From Planctomycetota bacterium (GTDB lineage Bacteria; Planctomycetota; Phycisphaerae; Sedimentisphaerales; Anaerobacaceae): a DNA stretch of 6,434 bases. Shown here piece after piece: positions 1 to 6,347 of the stretch. Under the pieces are notes generated by a model, which saw nothing but the letters and a program-made list of their open reading frames with translations, made no database searches and was not told the origin of the DNA. The position numbers and the translations under genes are program-made. The stretch is from contig JAPLMV010000150.1 in assembly GCA_026386835.1 (NCBI GenBank), forward strand, positions 1 through 6,434. The letters are read 5' to 3'. Positions within the stretch are counted from its first letter, which is position 1. Each line of letters starts with the position of its first letter.

Positions 1-1
1 A

Positions 2-694
2 AAACTCATCAGCGTTTTAAAGGCCGACTGGGAACAAATCCCCGCCGTCAAAAATTCAAAAGAAAAAAAACGCGATGGCGTAATTGTTGTCAGCAGCGTC
101 AAACCAATTTGGACAGCACTTGTCGAAAAAATCACAAGAGAGACCCTCGTTGAAAAGATACTCGTCATTGGCAGAGACATCCCCCTGCCGATGGATTTGT
201 CCGTAAAGGAATGTTCCAACGTCGGCACCGACAGGGTAGTAGCCGCAACAGCCGCCTACGCAGTGGTCGAAGCAGCGGTAGCAGTCGCCAATTTCGGCAC
301 CGCAGTAACTATTGACCTTGTCGATGACAGAGGTGTATTCCTCGGCGGCGTAATTTTGCCCGGCTTTGAAATCTCCGCAAAAACACTTAGCGAAAATACC
401 GCCCTATTGCCGAAAGTTACCGTCACTCACCCCGAACTTCCCTGGGGCAGGGACACCGTTGAGGCAATCAATAACGGCCTGTATTATTCGGCAATCGGCA
501 CCCTGCATGAGGTCATCAGTCGCTATGCCGAAAAAACCGGATCCTGGCCGCAGACCATTATTACCGGCTCAGGTGCAAAAATCATAAAAGATGACTGCGA
601 TTTTATCGATAACTATGTCCCCGACCTTGTCATTAAAGGCATCGCACTTGCCTACTCAAAATATGTCGAATCGAAAATGGATGATGTAATTTGA
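2..694 (+). CDS. coaX: Type III pantothenate kinase, 5' end missing
   Basis: The protein phosphorylates pantothenate with ATP in the cytoplasm, the first step of coenzyme A synthesis. The frame is open to the left edge, so the ATG at 191 is internal and not the true start. The visible part is 230 residues. Family length is about 250-260, so roughly 25-30 N-terminal residues with the DxGNT phosphate-binding motif are missing. Visible family motifs are VSSVKP near residues 31-36, the GTDR motif whose Asp is the proposed catalytic base, then NFGTAVTID and GVFLGGVILPG, and near the C-terminus the glycine-rich TGSGAKI. One oddity is that the usual Asp of the D-x-GTA motif, which helps bind a monovalent cation in known structures, reads Asn here. 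The gene ends 3 bases before the next start, suggesting translational coupling. The family call is firm; activity is inferred. Confidence 0.9.
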   Translation, partial: KLISVLKADWEQIPAVKNSKEKKRDGVIVVSSVKPIWTALVEKITRETLVEKILVIGRDIPLPMDLSVKECSNVGTDRVVAATAAYAVVEAAVAVANFGTAVTIDLVDDRGVFLGGVILPGFEISAKTLSENTALLPKVTVTHPELPWGRDTVEAINNGLYYSAIGTLHEVISRYAEKTGSWPQTIITGSGAKIIKDDCDFIDNYVPDLVIKGIALAYSKYVESKMDDVI

Positions 695-697
695 CCT

Positions 698-1882
698 ATG
701 AGTATTTTTGCCGCAGTAATGACAGGCCAGGGAACAGGCGCCATCTCGACAATCCAGCTTTTCGGCGATAAGGCCGAAGGCGTATTAAAAAAAGTATTCA
801 AACCGTCAGGCAGCAAGCCCGCTACTTTCGGACTCGGCCAAATCCTGCTCGGCACAATCCACGATGGCAACCGCACCATCGACCAGGTTACTATCGGCTG
901 TGAAGGCAGAAATAACTTCACGATAAATTGTCACGGCAACCCTTTGATTGTTGAAATGATAATGAAGCTCCTTCAAAAACGAAACGTAAAACCGATAACA
1001 GCACAGCAGCTCATAGTTAAAATCCTGTCATCGGATAAATCGCTAAATACCATCGCCATCGAAACGGCACTGGCCCAGGCCGAAGCCAAAACTCTCGAAG
1101 GCGCCAAAATAATCGCAAACCAGGTTAATGCCGGCCTTGCCAAAAAAGCGGCACAGTGGTTTGACAGCATAAATGACACACCGCTAAAGCAAATCGCCGC
1201 CGATGCAAAAAAAATACTCAAAACGAGTGAAACAGCAAAATTGATTATTGAAGGATTGACAGCCGTTATTGCAGGTCCGCCTAATACCGGCAAAAGCACA
1301 CTGCTGAACGACCTCGCAGGCAAACCGAAGGCGATCGTTACGGATATCAAAGGCACAACTCGCGACTACGTCATCGCACAATGCCTCATCGCCCCCCTTT
1401 GCATAGAATTGATTGACACTGCCGGCCTGGATGACGAACTTGCCGCAGCAGCCGCAAACAAAATCGAAAAAACCGCACAGAAAAAAAGTTTTGCAATCCT
1501 CGAAAAAGCCGATTTAGTACTGGTCGTTCTCGACAACAGCCAGACCCAAAACGCCATCGGCAAAAAACTTCTAAAAAAAATCGCCGATAAAAAAATTATC
1601 ACTATCCTTAATAAATGCGACCTGCCCGCCAAATTTGACACCACCGAGCTGCCTAAAACTTTAACCGACACGATAAAAATAAGCGCCAAAGCCGGTACCG
1701 GCATCGAAAATCTGCTAAAAAAAATCCGCCAGCTCTCAGACGCAGCGGATTTTGATTTGCAATCCCCTGTTTGTTTCACTGACAGGCAAAAAAACCTTCT
1801 CCAAAAACTCACCTCTGCAAAAACAAAAAAGCTCGCCCGTCAAATCATATCTGGGTTGTTAAACGGCCGGCTTTGTGTATAA
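698..1882 (+). CDS. mnmE: Divergent, shortened MnmE-like GTPase
   Basis: Canonical MnmE works with MnmG to modify the wobble uridine of certain tRNAs, using GTP hydrolysis and a formyl-folate-type cofactor. This 394-residue protein (family about 450) has the MnmE layout: an N-terminal TrmE-like domain at about 1-97, a helical segment at about 98-187 with LAQAEA at 125-130, and an inserted G domain. The G domain has G1 GPPNTGKS 193-200, G2 TDIKGTTRD 215-223, G3 DTAGL 240-244, G4 NKCD 305-308 and G5 SAKAGTG 329-335. Expected parts are missing. The SFTGEDxxE stretch is shortened to NNFTINCHG, the RPGEFTxRAFLNGKxDL motif is unrecognisable, and about 40 residues of the C-terminal helices are gone. 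The protein ends in RLCV, where the family ends in FCIGK. The G domain should bind GTP, but tRNA modification is doubtful. The start at 698 follows the coaX stop by 3 bases, with only a weak GGATGA upstream. The symbol is by homology only. Confidence 0.82.
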   Translation: MSIFAAVMTGQGTGAISTIQLFGDKAEGVLKKVFKPSGSKPATFGLGQILLGTIHDGNRTIDQVTIGCEGRNNFTINCHGNPLIVEMIMKLLQKRNVKPITAQQLIVKILSSDKSLNTIAIETALAQAEAKTLEGAKIIANQVNAGLAKKAAQWFDSINDTPLKQIAADAKKILKTSETAKLIIEGLTAVIAGPPNTGKSTLLNDLAGKPKAIVTDIKGTTRDYVIAQCLIAPLCIELIDTAGLDDELAAAAANKIEKTAQKKSFAILEKADLVLVVLDNSQTQNAIGKKLLKKIADKKIITILNKCDLPAKFDTTELPKTLTDTIKISAKAGTGIENLLKKIRQLSDAADFDLQSPVCFTDRQKNLLQKLTSAKTKKLARQIISGLLNGRLCV

Positions 1883-1883
1883 T
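1856..1883 (+). promoter_or_regulatory. Possible promoter for leaderless mutS mRNA
   Basis: A perfect TATAAT lies at 1878-1883 and overlaps the stop codon of the MnmE-like gene. A TTGTTA lies at 1856-1861, 16 bases upstream, giving a sigma70-like layout. Transcription from it would begin at about 1890-1891, almost exactly at the mutS ATG (1892), which has no Shine-Dalgarno sequence. This would give a leaderless mutS transcript separate from the upstream genes. The hexamers are seen directly; promoter activity is inferred, and one such match could arise by chance. Confidence 0.35.
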
Positions 1884-1891
1884 CTTCTCCT

Positions 1892-4513
1892 ATGACTGCG
1901 GAAAATGAAAAGCTGACCCCTGCGATGAAGCAGTTCCATCAGTTCAAAAAAAAGTACCCTGATGCGATACTGTTTTTCCGAATGGGCGATTTTTATGAAA
2001 CCTTTTACGAGGATGCCAAAACCTGCTCCCAGGTGCTCGGCCTGACCCTGACCAGCAGGAGCAAGGGCGAAAACCCCATCCCGCTTGCGGGTGTCCCCTA
2101 TCACGCCGTCGATGGCTACCTAAAAAAAATGCTTCAGGCCGGCTACAAAGTCGCCGTCTGCGAACAGGTCGAAAACCCCAAAACCGCAACCGGCGTCGTA
2201 AAACGTGACGTCATACGAATTGTCACGCCCGGCACGCTCACCGACGACATGCTGCTCAACGCCAAAGAGGATAACTTCCTCTGCGCAATTAGTCTGGGCA
2301 CAAACTCCGCCGCTGCCATAAGCTGGGTCGATATTTCGACAGGCCATTTCTTCGCCCAGAAGCTGCCCGAAGAAAAAATCCTCGACGAGATTCTTCGCCT
2401 CTCGCCTGCCGAGTGCCTTCTTGCCGACCGGCGCGGCGAACTATTCGAAGCCGAGACCAGAAAGCTCGCCAAAGACATCGCCCAGCTCACCAGCGCCATC
2501 ATAACTCAGCGGCCCGGCTGGTATTTCGACCCTTACCAGGCAAGACAGCGCCTGCTCAAACATTTCGGTACCGCAACACTCGAGGGCTTCGGCATAAGCG
2601 ACTGCGATGACGTAATCCCCCCAGCCGGCGCCGTAATCGAATACCTCAACGAAACGCAAAAGACCGCACTGGGCCATATCCAGTCCTTAAAAAAAATCGA
2701 CCGCAAAAAATTCCTGCAAATCGACCCCACCAGTATTCGCAGTCTCGAAATCCTGCGGACAATCCGCACCGAAAGCCAGAAAGGTTCACTCCTCGACTGC
2801 CTCGATACGACCCTGACCGGCATGGGCGCTCGAATGTTCCGCAACTGGATTTGTATGTCGCTTTGCGACCTTGGCACAATCGAGCTTCGTCAGGATGCCG
2901 TCGAGGCGTTCAAAGAAGCCGCCGACAAACTATCACAGTTGCGTAAGCAGTTTTCCAATATCGCCGACCTCGAGCGCATAGCCGCCCGCGTGAGCACATT
3001 CCGCGCCACGCCCCGCGACCTCATCGCTCTGGCCGCGACGCTCCGCCAGATTCCAGCAATCCGCCAAATCCTTCAAGGCTTCTGTGCTGATTTGCTCATC
3101 AAGTTAGCCAAATCAAGCGACAGCATGGACGAACTTGCCGAGCTGCTCGAATCCGCCATCGAGCCCGAATGTCCCACGCACCTGCGCGATGGCGGCGTCA
3201 TAAAAACCGGCTTCAATGCAGAACTCGATAACCTCCGCTCAATTTCCAAAGACGGGCAAAGCTGGCTGCGGAATTATCAAAAAGAACAGGCCGAGCGAAC
3301 CGGCATCGCCAACCTCAAAATCGGATACAATAACGTCTTTGGCTACTATATCGAAATCAACCACTCCTGTTCCGAAAAAGCCCCCGCCGACTACGTCCGC
3401 AAACAGACAGTCAAAAATGCAGAGCGCTACATCACCGAAGAACTCAAAAAATACGAAACCCAGGTACTGACCGCCCAGGAAAAAGCACTGGACCTGGAAC
3501 TTCAGCTCTTCGAGCAGCTCCGCCAAAACGCCTGCCAATACGTCAGCCGCCTCCAGTGTCTGGCCGACGTCGTCGCACAATGCGACTGCCTAAGCTCACT
3601 TGCATTTCTCGCAAACCGCCGAAACTATATCCGCCCGAAAATCACTACCGGCTGCGAACTATTCATCAAAGACGGCAAACACCCAGTTCTGGCTGAAACT
3701 CTCGGCTCAGAATTCGTCCCTAACGATATTGAACTGGGCAATGGCTGCGGCGATTGCATCATCATCACCGGCCCAAATATGAGCGGCAAAAGCACATATA
3801 TCAGGCAAACCGCACTGCTTGTCCTCATGGCACAAACCGGCTCATTCATCCCCGCCCAACAGGCGACTATCGGCTTAGTCGATAGAATCTTTACGCGTGT
3901 CGGCGCCTCCGATGAGCTTACAAGAGGCCAATCGACCTTTATGGTCGAAATGACCGAGACCGCAAACATCATCAACAACGACACCGGCAAATCGCTCGTT
4001 ATCCTCGATGAAATCGGTCGCGGCACAAGCACTTATGACGGCCTGTCGCTGGCGTGGGCAATTACTGAGCACATCGCAAACAAGCTCAAATGCAGAACGC
4101 TCTTTGCAACCCATTATCACGAACTTACGGAACTGGCAGAGCTTTTTAACAACGTCAAAAACTGCAACGTCGCCGTCCGCGAATGGATGGACGAGGTCGT
4201 CTTTCTGCACAAAATCCTGCCTGGCGGCACGGACAAAAGTTACGGCCTGCACGTCGCCAAATTAGCCGGCTTGCCCAGGCCTATTTTGGAACGCAGTAAA
4301 GAAATTTTAGCCGAGCTTGAAAGCACCTTTGCCAGAGAAGCGACTGAAAAGAACCTTGCCAAACACAAAACCAAAACCCCCGACCCTGCTTTGCAGTTCG
4401 TCGAGAAACATAAAAGCATCATCGACAAACTCGCCTCTATGGACGTGAATAATTTAACTCCCATCGAAGCAATCAATCTCCTGAACCAGATAAAAAAAGA
4501 AATCGACGGCTGA
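1892..4513 (+). CDS. mutS: DNA mismatch repair protein MutS
   Basis: MutS binds base mismatches and small loops in newly replicated DNA as a dimer and recruits MutL in an ATP-dependent way. The 873 residues match the usual length of MutS1. The mismatch-recognition motif GDFYETF is at 32-38, with Phe34 and Glu36 as the wedge residues. A connector domain follows, then the lever/clamp core with the hallmark GYNNVFGYYIEI at 478-489. The ATPase domain has Walker A GPNMSGKST 627-635, GASDELTRGQST from 671, Walker B with Asp706-Glu707 in DEIGRGTST, and His741 in THYHEL. The C-terminal dimerisation helices carry a typical LTPIEAINLLN segment. The usual QxxLF beta-clamp peptide is at best degenerate (ALQF, 833-836). 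The ATG at 1892 starts 9 bases after the previous stop, with no clear ribosome-binding site. Three A8 runs lie inside the gene. All catalytic residues are intact, so it is probably functional. Confidence 0.98.
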   Translation: MTAENEKLTPAMKQFHQFKKKYPDAILFFRMGDFYETFYEDAKTCSQVLGLTLTSRSKGENPIPLAGVPYHAVDGYLKKMLQAGYKVAVCEQVENPKTATGVVKRDVIRIVTPGTLTDDMLLNAKEDNFLCAISLGTNSAAAISWVDISTGHFFAQKLPEEKILDEILRLSPAECLLADRRGELFEAETRKLAKDIAQLTSAIITQRPGWYFDPYQARQRLLKHFGTATLEGFGISDCDDVIPPAGAVIEYLNETQKTALGHIQSLKKIDRKKFLQIDPTSIRSLEILRTIRTESQKGSLLDCLDTTLTGMGARMFRNWICMSLCDLGTIELRQDAVEAFKEAADKLSQLRKQFSNIADLERIAARVSTFRATPRDLIALAATLRQIPAIRQILQGFCADLLIKLAKSSDSMDELAELLESAIEPECPTHLRDGGVIKTGFNAELDNLRSISKDGQSWLRNYQKEQAERTGIANLKIGYNNVFGYYIEINHSCSEKAPADYVRKQTVKNAERYITEELKKYETQVLTAQEKALDLELQLFEQLRQNACQYVSRLQCLADVVAQCDCLSSLAFLANRRNYIRPKITTGCELFIKDGKHPVLAETLGSEFVPNDIELGNGCGDCIIITGPNMSGKSTYIRQTALLVLMAQTGSFIPAQQATIGLVDRIFTRVGASDELTRGQSTFMVEMTETANIINNDTGKSLVILDEIGRGTSTYDGLSLAWAITEHIANKLKCRTLFATHYHELTELAELFNNVKNCNVAVREWMDEVVFLHKILPGGTDKSYGLHVAKLAGLPRPILERSKEILAELESTFAREATEKNLAKHKTKTPDPALQFVEKHKSIIDKLASMDVNNLTPIEAINLLNQIKKEIDG

Positions 4514-4530
4514 AGACAGACGACTGATGT

Positions 4531-4631
4531 CATCCAAGGTCATCCAAAGACATCCAAACGCATTCAGAAGCACTCCAAAGATACTCCAACGATACTCTAA
4601 AGTACTCCAAAGTATGTCCAAAGACACCAAA
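4531..4631. repeat. Degenerate ~10-bp tandem repeat (minisatellite)
   Basis: About ten copies of a unit close to CATCCAAAGA or TACTCCAAAG follow each other directly, beginning 17 bases after the mutS stop. The first five copies (4531, 4541, 4551, 4561, 4571) are exactly 10 bases apart. Later copies gain an extra base or two and drift from CATCCAAAGA to TACTCCAAAG. The spacing matches one DNA helical turn, placing CCAAA on the same helix face. No spacer sequences separate the units, so it is not a CRISPR array. Confidence 0.85.
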
Positions 4632-4664
4632 TATATGGCAAGACCCTGCCCTGCCATTACTAAA

Positions 4665-4780
4665 ATTGGGTTTGATTGGGTTTGTTTTGAACAATAGGCC
4701 ACATCTCATAGTTCGTTGTAATTGCTTGTATATACTAAGGTTAAAACATTTTTAGCATTTTGGAAATTGGGTTTGTTTTG
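4665..4780. repeat. ATTGGGTTTG repeat, three copies
   Basis: ATTGGGTTTG occurs at 4665-4674, immediately again at 4675-4684, and at 4766-4775. The second and third copies continue identically with TTTTG. On the reverse strand the unit reads AAACAAACCCAAT, encoding KQTQF or KTNPI depending on frame. I recall such spurious peptides as common in Phycisphaerae-type genomes, which suggests a dispersed family. The copies are seen directly; the genome-wide distribution is from memory. Confidence 0.75.
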
Positions 4781-4845
4781 CATAATTTGATATTTTTGGT
4801 CGAAAGATTTTTTTGACACGGATTGACATGGCGTGGCAGAGCCGC

Positions 4846-4917
4846 AACCAAATCCGAAGCACGAATTTCGAAATCCGAAACAAATTCAAATAACCAAAAT
4901 TCAAAACAAAACTCCTT
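4846..4917. repeat. A-rich CGAAATCCGAAA-type dispersed repeat
   Basis: This non-coding stretch is built from near-repeating AAATCCGAA, CGAATTTCGAAATCCGAAAC and AAATTCAAA words. It contains the short palindrome CGAATTTCG. It sits between the ATTGGGTTTG copy and the twin hairpins and is probably one module of a larger composite repeat. Similarity to repeats in other planctomycete-like genomes is from memory and is not verified here. Confidence 0.5.
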
Positions 4918-4930
4918 ACAGGCCAAAGTA

Positions 4931-4974
4931 GCACGGCCATCTTGGCCGTGTTTTCACGGGCGGGACGCCCGTGC
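4931..4974. repeat. Twin perfect hairpins (REP-like element)
   Basis: Two perfect 8-bp stems, each with a 3-base loop, lie 4 bases apart. CACGGCCA-TCT-TGGCCGTG is at 4932-4950 and CACGGGCG-GGA-CGCCCGTG at 4955-4973. The linker between them is TTTT. The two stems share the CACGG start, as if one were copied from the other. The layout resembles bacterial REP/BIME elements. The first hairpin followed by TTTTC could give weak rho-independent termination on the + strand, but it lies over 400 bases beyond mutS. Confidence 0.8.
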
Positions 4975-5020
4975 CACAAGGCGCAGAAAAATAGCGTCTC
5001 TCTCTATAAAGGGGCGAAGC

Positions 5021-5170
5021 TGCGCGTTTGGTCGAAAAAAACGTTAACCGCAGAGAACGCCAAGAACGCAGAGAAGAGATAACTTATTGTAAAATAAGGA
5101 GTTAGAAAATGGTGAAAATTTTTTTATTTTTTTCGGATTTTGGTCGAGAGTACCTGCGCGTTTGGCCGAA
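5021..5170. repeat. Direct repeat TGCGCGTTTGGYCGAA, two copies
   Basis: A 16-base word is present at 5021-5036 and 5155-5170 with a single T/C difference. Its core TTTGGTCGAA also occurs at 4795-4804 and, as TTTGGTCGAG, at 5139-5148. All copies are in the same orientation. The pieces between them differ, so this is a scattered motif and not a tandem array. Confidence 0.7.
5048..5076. repeat. CAGAGAACGC-type repeat, copy 1
   Basis: CCGCAGAGAACGCCAAGAACGCAGAGAAG is an internally repetitive stretch of AGAACGC words. A related copy lies at 5283-5301. I recall runs of this type (CCACAGAGAACACAGAG) scattered between genes in many environmental bacteria, including planctomycetes. Function is unknown. 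Confidence 0.6.
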
Positions 5171-5173
5171 GCC

Positions 5174-5196
5174 GTATCTCGTCGCTTGTATCTCGT
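5174..5196. repeat. Short tandem GTATCTCGT, period 14
   Basis: GTATCTCGT is present at 5174-5182 and again at 5188-5196, separated by CGCTT. It follows directly on the second TGCGCGTTTGG copy and is probably part of the same repeat mosaic. Confidence 0.5.
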
Positions 5197-5282
5197 ATTG
5201 CGGGGTTTAACAGTAAAGAGTGGCCGGGAAATACGGTGGAGGTGGTTTTCTGATTCCATCCTGAGTGGTAGTAGAAGGATTA

Positions 5283-5301
5283 GCCACAGAGAACACAGAG
5301 G
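5283..5301. repeat. CAGAGAACAC-type repeat, copy 2
   Basis: GCCACAGAGAACACAGAGG matches the copy at 5048-5076 in its first half. It marks the end of the repeat mosaic, 22 bases before the 3' end of the minus-strand TIR gene. Confidence 0.6.
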
Positions 5302-5323
5302 GGATTTGTCATTGTTCATTTAT

Positions 5324-6310
5324 TTACTTAAGTTCTTTGGCATTTTCCTTATAAGTCCAATTATAAGCTTCAAAGTAATATTGAAATATGTCAGGATGTT
5401 CCTTTTGCAAAATCAAATAACATGGTCTTGTCTCTGCTCCTTTTCTTTCATATGTGGCAGTCGTAATTATTAATTTACCAGAGTTAGTTTTCGAACTAGG
5501 GTCCACAAAAGTTATACTTAAAGGGACCATTCCTGTTGTTTTAACTTCAAATTTTTTTCTTCCTTTCACAATTTTATTTGTACGCAATTCTTTGACCCAT
5601 TTAGTAAGCGTTGTAATCGAATGAGCAAGATGCTCAGCAAATAGCTCTTTATCACGCATTACATCTTCGCCCCAAGTTTTAATTGCACAAGCGTTCGCGG
5701 GATCACATAGCATAATACGAACTTTCTTTTTTTTGATTGCCTCAAAAATCAGTTTTTTGTTCGTTGTGTTCTCTTTCTTTTTATCAGTCGCGGTTAACGA
5801 ATACAGATTCTGCCCCGAAACAAATATTTCACCGCGAGCTTCTGCAAGCAAATCTGCAAATTTAAATGGAGATTCTTTTATGCGTTTAGCAACTATGGTT
5901 AGATACAATGACTCCCATTGAGGAGTTCTTTGTACCTTGTACCTCTCAGGGGTCAGCAAATAGGAGAAGAATGGAACGTTTTTGGCAATTGGATTTAAAT
6001 CAGACTTTAGTTTGGCCCAAGAACTGTCGAATGCTTTTTTTATTTGTTTTTCTGATAGGTTTAATTTTTTATTCAAAGCTTTTACTATTTCCCAAATGCG
6101 TTTTTTCTCAAAAGTGTATGACTCACATAAATAGAGAGGATAATTCAAACCATCCAAGTCATCGGGTTTCATATCAAGAAGAAACGGGTAAAACCCGTGA
6201 TTGTTATCATCGATTATCAGTCCGGCCTCGAACAAAATCCATGGATTACTATAATTTTCACGCGTAAGACACGCAATCCCGGCATCTGCAGTTCTAGTGT
6301 AGTGCGTCAT
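5324..6310 (-). CDS. TIR-domain protein with PLD-like C-terminal domain, 5'-truncated, probable pseudogene
   Basis: The 328-residue frame begins in the middle of a TIR domain. AGIACLTRENYSNPWILFEA (10-29) matches the second half of bacterial TIR proteins, which normally read IICLTPENLNSPWLLFEAGA after about 55-60 residues absent here. Trp24 and Glu28 form the WxxxE motif holding the catalytic glutamate of NAD-cleaving TIR enzymes. FYPFLLDMKPDDL and the helix to about residue 105 complete the domain. Residues 155-328 look like a separate alpha/beta domain: GEIFVSGQNLYSL, then LIFEAIKKKKVRIMLCDP, and a C-terminal PLSITFVDP/TYERKG/RPCYLILQK pattern. This resembles PLD-like domains of the DUF5919 type, by memory; I see no HKD motif. 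Upstream, TAA at 6325-6323 blocks the frame four codons before the ATG and there is no Shine-Dalgarno. An IS630-type element adjoins. The gene is visibly more AT-rich than mutS, suggesting transfer. TIR proteins of this class often act in antiphage defence; that role is inferred. Confidence 0.75.
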   Translation of the reverse strand: MTHYTRTADAGIACLTRENYSNPWILFEAGLIIDDNNHGFYPFLLDMKPDDLDGLNYPLYLCESYTFEKKRIWEIVKALNKKLNLSEKQIKKAFDSSWAKLKSDLNPIAKNVPFFSYLLTPERYKVQRTPQWESLYLTIVAKRIKESPFKFADLLAEARGEIFVSGQNLYSLTATDKKKENTTNKKLIFEAIKKKKVRIMLCDPANACAIKTWGEDVMRDKELFAEHLAHSITTLTKWVKELRTNKIVKGRKKFEVKTTGMVPLSITFVDPSSKTNSGKLIITTATYERKGAETRPCYLILQKEHPDIFQYYFEAYNWTYKENAKELK

Positions 6311-6317
6311 AAATAGC

Positions 6318-6347
6318 TTGACTTATAAATTAGGGGTGGATTATAAT
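6318..6347 (+). promoter_or_regulatory. Possible transposase promoter
   Basis: TTGACT at 6318-6323 and TATAAT at 6342-6347 are separated by 18 bases, a good sigma70-like match close to the proposed element end. The TATAAT overlaps the first ATG (6346), so a transcript would start near 6354 and make the in-frame ATG at 6355 leaderless. Translation from 6346 would need a transcript from further upstream. The hexamers are seen directly; use is inferred. Confidence 0.4.

Larger units (their letters stand above)
4514..5323. other. Repeat-rich gene-free spacer
   Basis: This stretch of about 810 bases lies between the convergent mutS and TIR genes. I find no convincing gene: open frames on both strands translate the low-complexity repeats, have no domain and no good start signal. 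It is a mosaic of a 10-bp minisatellite, ATTGGGTTTG units, an A-rich CGAAATCCGAAA segment, twin GC-rich hairpins, CAGAGAACGC-type runs, a scattered TTTGGTCGAA decamer and a 14-bp GTATCTCGT tandem. I also see no hairpin followed by a T-run that would be a clear terminator for mutS. Confidence 0.8.

Noticed and set aside
191..694. coaX starting at ATG 191.
   Set aside because: The frame is open to the window edge and the upstream codons give family-like sequence (VIVVSSVKP), so 191 is internal.
1944..4252. Several antisense frames of 75-135 residues within mutS.
   Set aside because: They are shadows of a strongly conserved coding sequence, with cysteine- and serine-rich translations and no domain.
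4531..4631. CRISPR array.
   Set aside because: Units are about 10 bases, directly adjacent and without spacers.
4635..4657. ATGGCA/TGCCAT inverted repeat as a mutS terminator.
   Set aside because: A 6-bp stem with an 11-base loop and no T-run after it is too weak.
4454..4979. Minus-strand open frames of 61-82 residues containing KQTQF or KTNPI-like peptides.
   Set aside because: They translate the repeats, one overlaps the mutS 3' end, and none has a domain or a ribosome-binding site.
4823..5047. Plus-strand frame encoding a 74-residue peptide with HGRDARAT.
   Set aside because: It reads through the twin hairpins and A-rich repeat; this kind of peptide is a recurrent product of repeat DNA, not a gene.
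5044..5473. Frames of 91 and 103 residues over the CAGAGAACGC region.
   Set aside because: They are composed of repeat translations; the plus-strand one also runs antisense into the TIR gene.
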